DNA of 64,000 nt from Marinobacter adhaerens HP15 (lineage in GTDB: Bacteria > Pseudomonadota > Gammaproteobacteria > Pseudomonadales > Oleiphilaceae), in contig NC_017506.1 of assembly GCF_000166295.1 (NCBI RefSeq), positions 3,906,001 through 3,970,000 of the forward strand. Direction: 5' to 3'. How positions within the stretch are numbered: the stretch's first letter is position 1; the number at the start of each line of letters is the position of its first letter. The notes beneath the pieces were generated by a model. That model saw nothing but the letters and a program-made list of their open reading frames with translations, had not been told where the DNA came from and searched no databases. The position numbers were made by a program, and so were the translations under genes. Shown in pieces: positions 48,097 to 56,710 of the stretch.

Positions 48097-49005
48097 ATGA
48101 GAACGTTTCAGCAATCACCGGCAAAACACGCCGGCACACCGAATGTGGCCGGGTTTTTCGATCCAAGAACGTTCAGTGTCCAGTACGTGGTTAGTGATCC
48201 GGAAACAAAGCAGTGTGCGATCATTGATCCAGTGCTCGATTACGATGAAAAGTCCGGCGCAACGGCGACGCACCACGCAGATGAACTCCTGGCATTTATT
48301 CGTGAACAGGGCTTTGAAGTTCAGTGGATCCTCGACACGCATCCCCACGCCGATCATTTCTCGGCAGCCCAGTACCTGAAAGAGCAGACGGGCGCTCCAA
48401 CCGCAATCGGTGGTTATGTGACCGGAGTTCAGGAACTTTGGAAAGGCATCTATAACTGGCCCGATTTTCCTGCTGACGGTTCACAGTGGGACCATTTGTT
48501 CCGGGCCGGGGACGAGTTCCGGGTTGGCAACCTTCAGGGCCGTGTGATGTTTTCGCCCGGCCATACCCTGGCTTCTGTTACCTATGTGATCGGCGACGCT
48601 GCGTTCGTGCACGACACCATTTTCCAACCGGATTTCGGCACTGCCCGCGCGGACTTCCCCGGGGGAGACGCCCATCAGCTATGGGATTCCATCCAGGCCA
48701 TTCTGGCCCTGCCGGACGAGACCCGCCTGTTCACCGGTCATGATTACATGCCCGGTGGTCGTGAACCTGAATGGGAAAGCACCGTTGGCGAGCAGAAGCA
48801 GGCGAACAAGCACCTGGCTGAAACCTCCGAAGCCGAGTATGTGGAGCTTCGGAACACCCGTGACAGCGAGTTGCCGATGCCGAAATTGATTCTGCATGCG
48901 CTGCAGGTCAACACCCGGGGTGGACGCCTTCCCGAGCCGGAAGCCAACGGCAAACGGTATCTGAAGATTCCATTGGACGCACTCGAGGGTGCTGCCTGGG
49001 AATAA
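48097..49005 (+). CDS. Metallo-beta-lactamase-fold persulfide dioxygenase / Blh-like hydrolase
   Basis: A 302-residue member of the ETHE1/Blh group, which oxidises glutathione persulfide to sulfite and glutathione. The metal motif is THPHADH (His82, His84, Asp86, His87), with later ligands in SPGHTLAS, the Asp of HDTIFQPDFG, and FTGHDY. The N-terminal part FFDPRTFSVQYVVSDP is typical of Blh-like proteins. It is longer than ETHE1 (about 240-254), matching the Blh/PDO subgroup. AGAGGAGG precedes the ATG. Divergent from sqr, with which it forms the core of a sulfide oxidation path. Confidence 0.88.
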   Translation: MRTFQQSPAKHAGTPNVAGFFDPRTFSVQYVVSDPETKQCAIIDPVLDYDEKSGATATHHADELLAFIREQGFEVQWILDTHPHADHFSAAQYLKEQTGAPTAIGGYVTGVQELWKGIYNWPDFPADGSQWDHLFRAGDEFRVGNLQGRVMFSPGHTLASVTYVIGDAAFVHDTIFQPDFGTARADFPGGDAHQLWDSIQAILALPDETRLFTGHDYMPGGREPEWESTVGEQKQANKHLAETSEAEYVELRNTRDSELPMPKLILHALQVNTRGGRLPEPEANGKRYLKIPLDALEGAAWE

Positions 49006-49033
49006 CCCGGGAGAGCGAGCACACAACCCCTTT

Positions 49034-49060
49034 GCCGGGCCGACAAAGCCCGGCTTTTTT
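49034..49060 (+). terminator. Rho-independent terminator after the persulfide dioxygenase gene
   Basis: GCCGGGC (49034-49040) pairs with GCCCGGC (49048-49054), followed by six T residues. It separates the dioxygenase gene from dsrE-like gene downstream, which must have its own promoter in the following 110 bases. Confidence 0.9.
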
Positions 49061-49171
49061 GTGGGTGAAGAGCTGCTGGGCAGAGTTGAGTGACTTTGTC
49101 ACTGAAGGCCACTCCCTGGCCGGATACATTGGTTTCGAAGTTATTCGATCCACCAAAAAGGAGCTTTTCCC

Positions 49172-49615
49172 ATGATCAAGTCAATCAAGGCCATCGCCGC
49201 GGCTGCGGTGATTGCAGCCGTACCGTTCAGCGTTCAAGCCGACAGTCATAAAGGGGGTGTTGAAGAAGTGCTGGTGATCCTGTCCAGCGATTCGCTGCAG
49301 ACACAGGGCATGGCGATGGTGCTTTCGAACACCATGGCCCAGCAGGGAGCCAAGGTAAACGTGCTTCTGTGCGACAAAGCCGGTGACCTGGCACTTAAGT
49401 CCTACGAAGCGCCCGCGCTCAAACCCAAAGATGTGACTCCGGGGCAGATGCTGCGCGGTCTGTTGAAAAATGGTGGTGAGGCGAAGGTCTGTGCGCTGTA
49501 TCTTCCGAACAGCGACTACGGCAAGGACGATCTGATTGACGGCGTGGGCGTTGCCATGCCGCCGGAAATGGCCGGCCAGATGCTCAACCCGAAGATGCGT
49601 ACGTTCACTTTCTGA
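49172..49615 (+). CDS. Exported DsrE-family protein
   Basis: A 147-residue protein with a Sec signal peptide (MIKSIKAIAAAAVIAAVPFSVQA, cut after Ala) and a DsrE-like fold. Family proteins carry sulfur on cysteine in sulfur metabolism. Cysteines are seen in VLLCDKAG and KVCALYLPNSDYG; one may be the carrier. The signal peptide suggests the periplasm, unlike cytoplasmic DsrE, which is notable. AAAGGAG lies about 9 bases upstream of ATG 49172. A GC-rich inverted repeat (49624-49647) lies in the 45 bases to the convergent rhodanese gene. Confidence 0.85.
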   Translation: MIKSIKAIAAAAVIAAVPFSVQADSHKGGVEEVLVILSSDSLQTQGMAMVLSNTMAQQGAKVNVLLCDKAGDLALKSYEAPALKPKDVTPGQMLRGLLKNGGEAKVCALYLPNSDYGKDDLIDGVGVAMPPEMAGQMLNPKMRTFTF

Positions 49616-49660
49616 GTTTGCAAGCCCGGTGTCCAGTGACCCCGGGCGTTTACATCTGAC

Positions 49661-50206
49661 TCAAGGACGATAGATTTTATCGGCGTTCAGCGTCATGGAC
49701 CATGGCAGGCCGTCATTCTGCCAGCCATTTACAATTCTCATGCCTTTCTTCTTGCCTTCTTTGGCGCCACTTCCCTGAAAGCCGTGGTCAATGTACTTCA
49801 CATTGGTGAAACCCCGTTCCAACAGGTATTCCGCGCTTGGCTTGCCACGGCTGGACCCGGAGCGGCACATGGTAATGACCAGATCATCCTTGGTAAGGCC
49901 TTTTTCCTTCAGGGCATTTTCTACCTGTGAAGCGAACTCCGGATTGGTGTTCATGGCAAACCGACCCTTGTCATCCAGGAAAGTCGAGCGATCGGCGAGT
50001 TTGAACGGGATATTCTTGTCGACCACATCGGTGAAGCCGATAAACATGATTTCAACCGGATCCCGGACATCCACAAACAGGAGTTGGTCTCCCTGCTCCT
50101 GAACCATGTCATAGGTTTGCTGTGGAGTGAGGGAAAGTGCCTCTTCCGCCTGGGCGCTGAAGGCAATGGCGATAGTGGCGAGCAAGGTTGTCAGTATATG
50201 CTTCAT
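49661..50206 (-). CDS. Periplasmic rhodanese-like sulfurtransferase
   Basis: A single-domain rhodanese with a signal peptide (MKHILTTLLATIAIAFSAQA) and the active-site loop VITMCRSGSSRG, whose Cys takes the sulfur. The body continues AEYLLERGFTNVKYIDHGFQG. I place the start at ATG 50206, with AGGAGG eight bases upstream; an ATG six codons earlier gives no better signal. Length 181. Together with DsrE it implies periplasmic sulfur handling near SQR. Its partner peroxiredoxin gene lies just upstream on the same strand, with a hairpin (50231-50250) between. Confidence 0.88.
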   Translation of the reverse strand: MKHILTTLLATIAIAFSAQAEEALSLTPQQTYDMVQEQGDQLLFVDVRDPVEIMFIGFTDVVDKNIPFKLADRSTFLDDKGRFAMNTNPEFASQVENALKEKGLTKDDLVITMCRSGSSRGKPSAEYLLERGFTNVKYIDHGFQGSGAKEGKKKGMRIVNGWQNDGLPWSMTLNADKIYRP

Positions 50207-50272
50207 GATGGTTTCCTCCTGCATTGGGGAGGCCCGCCGAACGACGGGCCCCTTATCTATCCGCGAGTCGGA

Positions 50273-50899
50273 TTAAAGCTTGGTGGTGCGGAGATACGGA
50301 CGGATTTCATTCCAGCCCTGCGGGAACAGACCCTTGGCTTCCTCGTTGGAAATGGAGGGCGGAATGATCACGTCGTCTCCTTTGCGCCAGTCGGCCGGCA
50401 GGGCAACCTTGTTGGCATCACCGGTTTGCAGGGCATCGATGACCCGGAGGATCTCGTCGAAGTTACGGCCGACCGCCATCGGGTAGGTCATGGTCAGACG
50501 AATCTTCTTGTTCGGGTCGATGATGAACACGCTGCGCACGGCTGCGGTTTCGCTCTCACCGGCGTGGATCATTTCGTACAGCTCGGCCACTTTGTGGTCA
50601 GCGTCGGCAACGATCGGGAACTGGAGGTCGCAGTTCTGGGTGTCGTTGACGTCTTCAATCCACTTTACGTGCTCTTCCACGGTATCGGTGGAAAGCCCCA
50701 GGGGCTTCACGTTGCGGGCTTCGAATTCTTTCGCCAGCTGCGCGGTGCGGCCCATTTCAGTGGTGCACACCGGCGTGAAGTCGGCCGGGTGGCTGAAGAA
50801 GAATACCCAGGAATCACCTGCCCAGTCGTGGAAGTTGATCTGGCCGGCGGTGCTGTCGATGGTGAAGTTCGGGGCGGTAGAGCCAAGCAATAAACTCAT
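50273..50899 (-). CDS. 1-Cys peroxiredoxin (Prx6-like)
   Basis: A 208-residue peroxidase that reduces hydrogen peroxide or alkyl peroxides. The active site is PADFTPVCTTEMG with peroxidatic Cys45. A C-terminal extension (DWRKGDDVIIPPSIS...RPYLRTTKL) is typical of the Prx6 branch, and a second Cys (NDTQNCDLQ) is not in the resolving position of 2-Cys enzymes. Reductant may be glutathione or another thiol. It is on the same strand as the rhodanese gene and divergent from the phospholipase D gene, with 238 bases between. A link to persulfide or peroxide stress is inferred. Confidence 0.92.
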   Translation of the reverse strand: MSLLLGSTAPNFTIDSTAGQINFHDWAGDSWVFFFSHPADFTPVCTTEMGRTAQLAKEFEARNVKPLGLSTDTVEEHVKWIEDVNDTQNCDLQFPIVADADHKVAELYEMIHAGESETAAVRSVFIIDPNKKIRLTMTYPMAVGRNFDEILRVIDALQTGDANKVALPADWRKGDDVIIPPSISNEEAKGLFPQGWNEIRPYLRTTKL

Positions 50900-51143
50900 G
50901 ATGAATCTCCTGTCGGGTTTTGCTGGTGGAGGCGGGTTGCCTCTTGATGTCGGAATAACAATAACCCGCCAGGAGGTTCTTAGCCAAGAAAGTTATATCT
51001 ATAGAACAAATAGGATTAACGAATTAAGGACGGGCCTTTCTCAGTAGATCGCTCTACCGTGAGGGTTACTACTCTGTCCTGATAAAGCGTTTACTCTGTG
51101 GCATGCTTCAGATTGTGCCCATAGTCGCAGGCCCCCTTTGAAA

Positions 51144-52700
51144 ATGATCGAAAGCCGAACTTTCGCCCCTCTCGCACTCCTACTGCTCACAGGTCTGCTG
51201 GCAGGTTGTGCGTTGCCATCTTTGAAAGACCGCTCACAGTCTGTCGCATTCGTTCAGGCGCAGACGGCGGATACGCGCCTTGGCAGCGCAGTTGGCAGAG
51301 AGATTGAAGCCCACCCCGATCTCAGTGGTATTACAACGCTGGAGGATCCACTGGACGCTTTCGTTGCCCGCGCTTTGCTCGCCGAGGCCAGCGAGAGATC
51401 CCTGGATGTCCAGTACTACATCTGGCGCGAGGATATTACCGGCAAGCTGCTTCTGTACTCGCTGTATCGCGCGGCCGAACGCGGCGTTCGGGTTCGGCTG
51501 CTTCTGGATGACAACGGCATCGCCGGCATGGACGATTTCCTGGCGGCGTTAAATCATCACGACAACGTCGAGGTTCGGCTGTTCAATCCGTTTGTGATTC
51601 GTAGTTCCAGGGCGTTGGGCTTTCTGACGGACTTTGGTCGCCTGAACCGCCGGATGCACAACAAGTCATTCACGGCTGACAACCAGGCCTCCATTATTGG
51701 CGGCCGCAACATTGCCGATGAGTATTTCGGTGTGGGTAACGGTACGCTGTTCGCGGATCTGGATGTTCTGGCGATCGGGCCCGTCGTGGAGCGTGTCTCC
51801 AGGGATTTTGATCGCTACTGGGCGAGTCAGTCCGCGTACCCGGTGGATCGGTTGCTCGCAGGCGCCGATGATGAGGATCTGGATGCCATGGCAGCAAGTC
51901 TTGCTTCCGTCGAACAGGATGCTGAAGCCCGGCGCTTCGTGGCTGCTTTGCAGAATTCGGATTTTCTCAGAGAATTGCTGGACCGGGAGGTCTCTTTTGT
52001 CTGGGCGCCGGTAGAGATGGTGAGCGACGATCCTGCCAAGGCCCAGGGTCTCGAAGGAGAGCAGGGTCGATTGAGCCAACAGTTGGCCCTGGCGTTGGGT
52101 GAACCTGAAAAGACAGTAACGCTGGTTTCGCCCTACTTCGTTCCCGGTAATCGTGGCGTTGAGCTGTTTCGCGAGCTTGAAAGCGCCGGTGTGCAGGTGC
52201 GGATTCTCACCAACTCCCTGGAAGCCAACGACGTCGCCCTGGTCCATTCAGGCTATGCGAAATACCGGGAGGCCCTATTAAAGGCGGGCGTTGAGTTGTT
52301 CGAGCTGCGCAAATTCAGGTCTGAGGATGAAGACAGCAAGTCGAGCCCTGGCGGCATTGCCGGCAGCTCGGCCGCCAGCCTTCACGCCAAAACCTTTGCC
52401 GTAGATGGTCAGTCGCTTTTCGTTGGTTCCTTCAATTTCGACCCCCGTTCAGCGAATCTGAACACCGAGCTGGGTTTTCTGATCAAGAGCCCGGAGCTGG
52501 CGACCGCACTGGAATCCGCCTTTCCCGAGAAAGTCAGGCTGGCGGCTTATGAGGTTGTGCTGGATGAAGATGGCGATCTCCGATGGCTGGAGTTCACGGG
52601 TGAAGAAACGATCGAGCACTACCATGACCCGAATACCGGCCCTTTCAAACGGGCATTGGTGTATCTGTTCTCTTTGTTGCCTGTGGAGCCGTTGCTTTAG
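51144..52700 (+). CDS. Phospholipase D-family lipoprotein, ClsC/YmdC-like cardiolipin synthase
   Basis: A 518-residue protein with a lipoprotein signal (LLLTGLLAGC, lipobox LAGC) and two HxK motifs of the phospholipase D family: HNKSFTADNQASIIGGRN and HAKTFAVDGQSLFVGSFNFD. ClsC-type enzymes join phospholipids to make cardiolipin; others are nucleases or lipases, so the substrate is inferred from the domain order. The start is taken at ATG 51144, after a TTG two codons earlier; no strong Shine-Dalgarno is visible. It is divergent from the peroxiredoxin gene. A short hairpin with six T residues lies at 52730. Confidence 0.85.
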   Translation: MIESRTFAPLALLLLTGLLAGCALPSLKDRSQSVAFVQAQTADTRLGSAVGREIEAHPDLSGITTLEDPLDAFVARALLAEASERSLDVQYYIWREDITGKLLLYSLYRAAERGVRVRLLLDDNGIAGMDDFLAALNHHDNVEVRLFNPFVIRSSRALGFLTDFGRLNRRMHNKSFTADNQASIIGGRNIADEYFGVGNGTLFADLDVLAIGPVVERVSRDFDRYWASQSAYPVDRLLAGADDEDLDAMAASLASVEQDAEARRFVAALQNSDFLRELLDREVSFVWAPVEMVSDDPAKAQGLEGEQGRLSQQLALALGEPEKTVTLVSPYFVPGNRGVELFRELESAGVQVRILTNSLEANDVALVHSGYAKYREALLKAGVELFELRKFRSEDEDSKSSPGGIAGSSAASLHAKTFAVDGQSLFVGSFNFDPRSANLNTELGFLIKSPELATALESAFPEKVRLAAYEVVLDEDGDLRWLEFTGEETIEHYHDPNTGPFKRALVYLFSLLPVEPLL

Positions 52701-52729
52701 TTACGTAATCAGCGCTGTGATTGACGGCG

Positions 52730-52750
52730 TCGACGATAAGTCGATTTTTT
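52730..52750 (+). terminator. Weak terminator after the phospholipase D gene
   Basis: TCGAC (52730-52734) pairs with GTCGA (52740-52744), with loop GATAA, followed by six T residues. Five base pairs make it weak; a G-U pair may extend it. It lies 30 bases after the stop. Confidence 0.55.
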
Positions 52751-52798
52751 GATGCGTACCGCCAGGGGGGAAAAACGGAGAGGGAATAAACGGGAAGA

Positions 52799-52875
<77 letters not shown>

Positions 52876-52888
52876 ATCAACGGCCGGT

Positions 52889-52894
52889 ATTATA
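52889..52894 (-). promoter_or_regulatory. -10 box for tRNA-Pro
   Basis: TATAAT on the minus strand, 14 bases before the mature tRNA 5' end, fits a perfect -10 hexamer. The -35 region is poor and lies in the end of gmhB. Read-through from gmhB may also contribute. Confidence 0.6.
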
Positions 52895-52910
52895 CGGATT
52901 CGCTTCGGTT

Positions 52911-53468
52911 TTACCAGCCCTCGGCGGATAAAAGGGCATCCGTAAATTTGCTGAGATTATCGTAGATACTGACATCGGCGCCGGGTATGGGTCTGGCGTC
53001 CAGATGGCGTTCGGTGTCCAGTCCATTACCGGTTCTCACCAGTACCGGACGACACCCTTCGGCGTGGCCGGCTTCCAGGTCCTTGCGGCTGTCTCCCACC
53101 ATGATGACCCCTTCAAGGCTGGCGAGATGAAAATGCTCGCGGATCTGCTCCAGCAGGCCGGTGAGTGGCTTGCGGCAGCAGCACTGGTCGTCGGGGTGAT
53201 GGGGGCAGTAGGCAATGAAGTCAATGCAGCCACCCTGGGCTTCCACCAGCTGCTCGAGCTTCTCGTGCATGGCATCCAGCTCATCGGTGTCGTAGTAGCC
53301 GCGGCCGATGCCTGACTGGTTAGTGGCGATGGCAATGCGATGGCCGGCAATACAGAGCCGGGCCACCGCCTCAACGCTGCCGGGAATGGGGTGCCATTCA
53401 TCCGCCGAGCAGATGTAGTTGCCATCGTACTCGTTGATGACCCCGTCCCGGTCGAGAATGATCAACAT
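52911..53468 (-). CDS. gmhB: D-glycero-beta-D-manno-heptose-1,7-bisphosphate 7-phosphatase
   Basis: GmhB makes the heptose precursor of the lipopolysaccharide core. It is a HAD phosphatase of 185 residues from ATG 53468. The nucleophile motif is [13 protein letters not shown], the TNQSGIGRG motif follows, and the zinc loop is [14 protein letters not shown]. The last HAD motif is [12 protein letters not shown]. Upstream residues are rich in Arg and Thr and may not be translated. It lies 28 bases downstream of glyS on the same strand, as in Pseudomonas. Confidence 0.95.
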   Translation of the reverse strand: MLIILDRDGVINEYDGNYICSADEWHPIPGSVEAVARLCIAGHRIAIATNQSGIGRGYYDTDELDAMHEKLEQLVEAQGGCIDFIAYCPHHPDDQCCCRKPLTGLLEQIREHFHLASLEGVIMVGDSRKDLEAGHAEGCRPVLVRTGNGLDTERHLDARPIPGADVSIYDNLSKFTDALLSAEGW

Positions 53469-53496
53469 CGCTGTGCGCGTGCCCCTTGGTCCGGTC

Positions 53497-55578
53497 TCAG
53501 CCTGCTGTGGGCAGCAGGGAGATATCCGCAACGCGCAGGAACAGGTTGCGCAGGCGGTTCAGCAACGCCAGCCGGTTGTTCCTTACCGCCTCGTCGTCGG
53601 CCATGACCATCACTTCATCAAAGAAGTTGTCCACCGGTGCACGTAGGCTGGCCAGTGAGCTCAGGGCACTGGCGTAGTCGCCGTTCTCGAACAGCGGCAG
53701 AACCTTCGCGGCCTGTTGGTCGACCTGCTCGGCGAGGGCCTTTTCGGCGCTGTCCTGCAGCAGGCTGGCGTCGACCGTTTCGCCGATGCTGTCGCCACCC
53801 TGTTTGGTCAGGATGTTAGAAACCCGCTTATTGGCGCCGGCCAGAGCCTGCGCTTCGGGCAGCTGCCGGAAGGCTTCCACCGCCTTTACCCGGCGGTCGA
53901 AATCCAGCGGGCGGGTCGGACGGCGGGCGTGAACGGCCAGGTAGACCTCGGCGCCAATGCCCTGCTCGTCGTAGTGGGCACGGAAGCGCTCCAGCATATA
54001 GTCCACCACGGTGCTGGCGGTGTTCTGCTCGGTCAGCACGCTGAAGTTCTCTTCGGCCCACTCGCAGCAGGTTTGCAGGTCCAGCGGCAGTTCGCGCTCG
54101 ATGATAATGCGCAGTACCCCGAGGGAGGCCCGGCGCAGGGCGAACGGGTCCCGTGTGCCGGATGGCGGCTGGTTGATGCCGAACAGGCCCACCAGGGAGT
54201 CCAGGCGGTCCGCGATGGCGATGGCACAGCCGGTCAGGGTTGTGGGCAAGTCGTCGCCGGCGAAACGGGGCATGTACTGTTCGTTCAGTGCCTTGGCCAC
54301 GTCTTCCGGTTCGCCGTCATTGGCGGCGTAGTATTGGCCCATGATGCCCTGCAGGTCGGTGAACTCCAGGACCATTTCGGTGACCAGGTCGGTCTTCGCC
54401 AGCATGGCCGCGCGCTCGGCAAGGGCCGGATCACTGCCGATGGCGTCGGCGATTTTCTTGGCCAGTGCGGCAACGCGCACAGACTTGTCGTAGATGCTGC
54501 CCAGTTTTTCCTGGAACACGATGGGCTTCAGGGCGTCGATGCGATCCTCGAGCTTGGTCTTCCGGTCGGTTTCGTAGAAAAACGCGGCATCGGACAGCCG
54601 TGGCCGGATCACTTTCTCGTTACCGGAAACAACCTGTGACGGGTCCTTGCTTTCGATGTTCGCAACAGTGATAAACAGCGGCAGCATTTCCCCGTCGGCG
54701 GCCACCACGTGGAAGTACTTCTGGTGTTCCTTCATAGAGGAAATCAGGGCCTCCGCCGGAACCTCGAGGAACCGTTCCTCGAATCGACCCATCAACGGCA
54801 CTGGCCACTCGTTGAGCGCGGTGACTTCGTCCAGCAGGTCCTCATCGATGACGGCCTTGCCACCGGCTTCCTTCTCGGCCAGCTCGGTGACGCCGGCGCG
54901 GATCTGTTCCCGGCGCTCGGCGAAATCGGCAATCACATAGCCTTCCTGCTTGAGGACGACTTCGTAATCACTCGGCGTAGGTACGATCAGGGATTTCGGG
55001 CAATGGAAGCGGTGACCGCGGGTCTTGTTGCCCGGAGTCAGGCCCATGATGGGCGCCTCAATCACCTTGTTCCCGAACAGCATTACTACCCAGTGCACCG
55101 GGCGCACGAACTCGGTGCGATGGGCACCCCAGCGCATGCGCTTGGGAATCGGCAGGCCGGCCAGGGATTGCTCCACCAGTTCCGGCATCAGCTCTACGGT
55201 GGGCTTGCCCTGCTCGACCGTGCGGTAGACCACCCAGGCACCCTTGTCGGTTTCCAGGGTGTCGAGCTGGTCCGGGGTTACGCCCAGAGAGGTGGCAAAG
55301 CCGGTCAGCGCGCGGGTCGGATTGCCGGCATCGTCGAACGCTGCCTTGACGGCAGGGCCACGTTTTTCAACGGACTTGTCCGGCTGGGAGTCAGCCAGAT
55401 CCCGGATGCGCACGGCCAGGCGGCGCGGAGCGGCAAAGGCTTCAACCTTGCCGAATTCGATGCCCGCTTCTTCCAGGCCCCGGGCAATGCCCTGGGTGAA
55501 GGCGTCAGACAGCGGCTTGAGGGCCTTGGGGGGCAGCTCTTCGGTGCCCAGTTCGACCAGAAAATCCTGTGTTGCCAT
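53497..55578 (-). CDS. glyS: Glycine--tRNA ligase beta subunit
   Basis: GlyS forms the alpha2-beta2 glycyl-tRNA synthetase with GlyQ; the beta subunit binds tRNA. The 693-residue length and the N-terminal DFLVELGTEELPPKALK are typical, as is LTPGNKTRGHRF, and the C-terminal anticodon-binding (DALR-like) region includes VDNFFDEVMVMADDE. The start ATG lies 2 bases after the glyQ stop, so the two are tightly coupled. The gene order glyQ-glyS-gmhB is the conserved one. Confidence 0.97.
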   Translation of the reverse strand: MATQDFLVELGTEELPPKALKPLSDAFTQGIARGLEEAGIEFGKVEAFAAPRRLAVRIRDLADSQPDKSVEKRGPAVKAAFDDAGNPTRALTGFATSLGVTPDQLDTLETDKGAWVVYRTVEQGKPTVELMPELVEQSLAGLPIPKRMRWGAHRTEFVRPVHWVVMLFGNKVIEAPIMGLTPGNKTRGHRFHCPKSLIVPTPSDYEVVLKQEGYVIADFAERREQIRAGVTELAEKEAGGKAVIDEDLLDEVTALNEWPVPLMGRFEERFLEVPAEALISSMKEHQKYFHVVAADGEMLPLFITVANIESKDPSQVVSGNEKVIRPRLSDAAFFYETDRKTKLEDRIDALKPIVFQEKLGSIYDKSVRVAALAKKIADAIGSDPALAERAAMLAKTDLVTEMVLEFTDLQGIMGQYYAANDGEPEDVAKALNEQYMPRFAGDDLPTTLTGCAIAIADRLDSLVGLFGINQPPSGTRDPFALRRASLGVLRIIIERELPLDLQTCCEWAEENFSVLTEQNTASTVVDYMLERFRAHYDEQGIGAEVYLAVHARRPTRPLDFDRRVKAVEAFRQLPEAQALAGANKRVSNILTKQGGDSIGETVDASLLQDSAEKALAEQVDQQAAKVLPLFENGDYASALSSLASLRAPVDNFFDEVMVMADDEAVRNNRLALLNRLRNLFLRVADISLLPTAG

Positions 55579-55580
55579 GG

Positions 55581-56606
55581 TTATGCGTTCCCCTGTTCCT
55601 GCTGTGCCTTCTTCGCTTTCTTGCCCTTCTTGCTTTTCGCCTTGTCGTCGGCGGCCTCAGCGGCGGCAAGGACTTCCTTGCGCAACGCCTCGGGGGCGAG
55701 CGGGAAGCCAAGCGAGCGACGGCTGTCGAAGTACGCCTGGGCGACGGCACGAGCCAGGGTGCGAACCCTCAGGATGAAGCGCTGACGCTCGGTAACCGAG
55801 ATGGCGTGGCGGGCGTCCAGCAGGTTAAAAGTATGGGAGGCCTTGAGAACCTGTTCATAGGCTGGCAGGGCCAGGCCGGCTTCGATCAGCCGTGCGCTCT
55901 CCCGCTCGTGAACATCAAAGCTATGAAACAGGAACTCGGTGTCAGCGTGCTCGAAGTTGTAGGTGGACATCTCCACTTCCTGCTGGTGAAACACGTCACC
56001 GTAGGTGACCACACCGTCCGGTCCCTCGGTCCAGACCAGGTCGTACACGCTGTCGACGCCCTGCAGGTACATGGCGATCCGCTCAAGCCCGTAGGTGAGC
56101 TCGCCGGTCACCGGGAAGCATTCCAGGCCGCCAACCTGCTGGAAGTAGGTGAACTGGGTCACTTCCATGCCGTTCAGCCAGATTTCCCAGCCCAGACCCC
56201 AGGCGCCCAGCGTCGGGGACTCCCAGTTGTCTTCCACAAACCGGATGTCGTGAACCAGCGGGTCCAGACCCAGCGCCCGCAGGGAATCCAGGTACAGTTC
56301 CTGGATGTTGTCCGGTGATGGCTTCAGAACCACCTGGAACTGGTAGTAATGCTGCAGGCGGTTCGGGTTCTCACCGTAACGGCCGTCGGTGGGACGGCGG
56401 CTGGGCTGAACGTAGGCGGCGTTCCAGGTTTCCGGCCCGATGGCACGCAGGAAGGTGGCCGGGTGGAACGTGCCGGCACCCACTTCCATGTCCAGTGGCT
56501 GGAGGACCACGCAGCCATGCTGCGCCCAAAAATTCTGCAGAGCCAGGATAAGGCCCTGGAAGGTCCCGATATCCGGAGTTGTCTGTTTCGTTGCCTTGTC
56601 TGTCAC
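55581..56606 (-). CDS. glyQ: Glycine--tRNA ligase alpha subunit with Lys-rich tail
   Basis: The alpha subunit holds the class II catalytic site that activates glycine. Typical are [35 protein letters not shown] and [24 protein letters not shown] chose GTG 56606 (start V-T-D-K-A-T-K), since it has AGG about 10 bases upstream and begins close to family starts. The gene gives 341 residues against 303 in E. coli. The extra length is mainly a C-terminal tail rich in Lys, Ala and Asp ([14 protein letters not shown]), which may add RNA affinity; this is inference. A -10 box and leader hairpin precede it. Confidence 0.96.
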   Translation of the reverse strand: MTDKATKQTTPDIGTFQGLILALQNFWAQHGCVVLQPLDMEVGAGTFHPATFLRAIGPETWNAAYVQPSRRPTDGRYGENPNRLQHYYQFQVVLKPSPDNIQELYLDSLRALGLDPLVHDIRFVEDNWESPTLGAWGLGWEIWLNGMEVTQFTYFQQVGGLECFPVTGELTYGLERIAMYLQGVDSVYDLVWTEGPDGVVTYGDVFHQQEVEMSTYNFEHADTEFLFHSFDVHERESARLIEAGLALPAYEQVLKASHTFNLLDARHAISVTERQRFILRVRTLARAVAQAYFDSRRSLGFPLAPEALRKEVLAAAEAADDKAKSKKGKKAKKAQQEQGNA

Positions 56607-56636
56607 GACGGTTGCCTGCTGATCAGTCTGTGTGTG

Positions 56637-56685
56637 GCGCCCCGGTTGTCCTTCGGGGCGCTCCGAAAAAGAAAGGCGCATTATA
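56637..56685 (-). promoter_or_regulatory. glyQ promoter -10 box and GC-rich leader hairpin
   Basis: TATAAT is at 56680-56685 (minus strand), about 75 bases before GTG 56606; the -35 is poor. Downstream in the leader, GCGCCCCG (56654-56661 on the minus strand) pairs with CGGGGCGC (56637-56644), 8 bp with a 9-base loop, and no T-run follows. It could affect translation or transcript stability. Confidence 0.5.
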
Positions 56686-56710
56686 CGCGTGCTGGCTGTG
56701 TATTTCTAAG

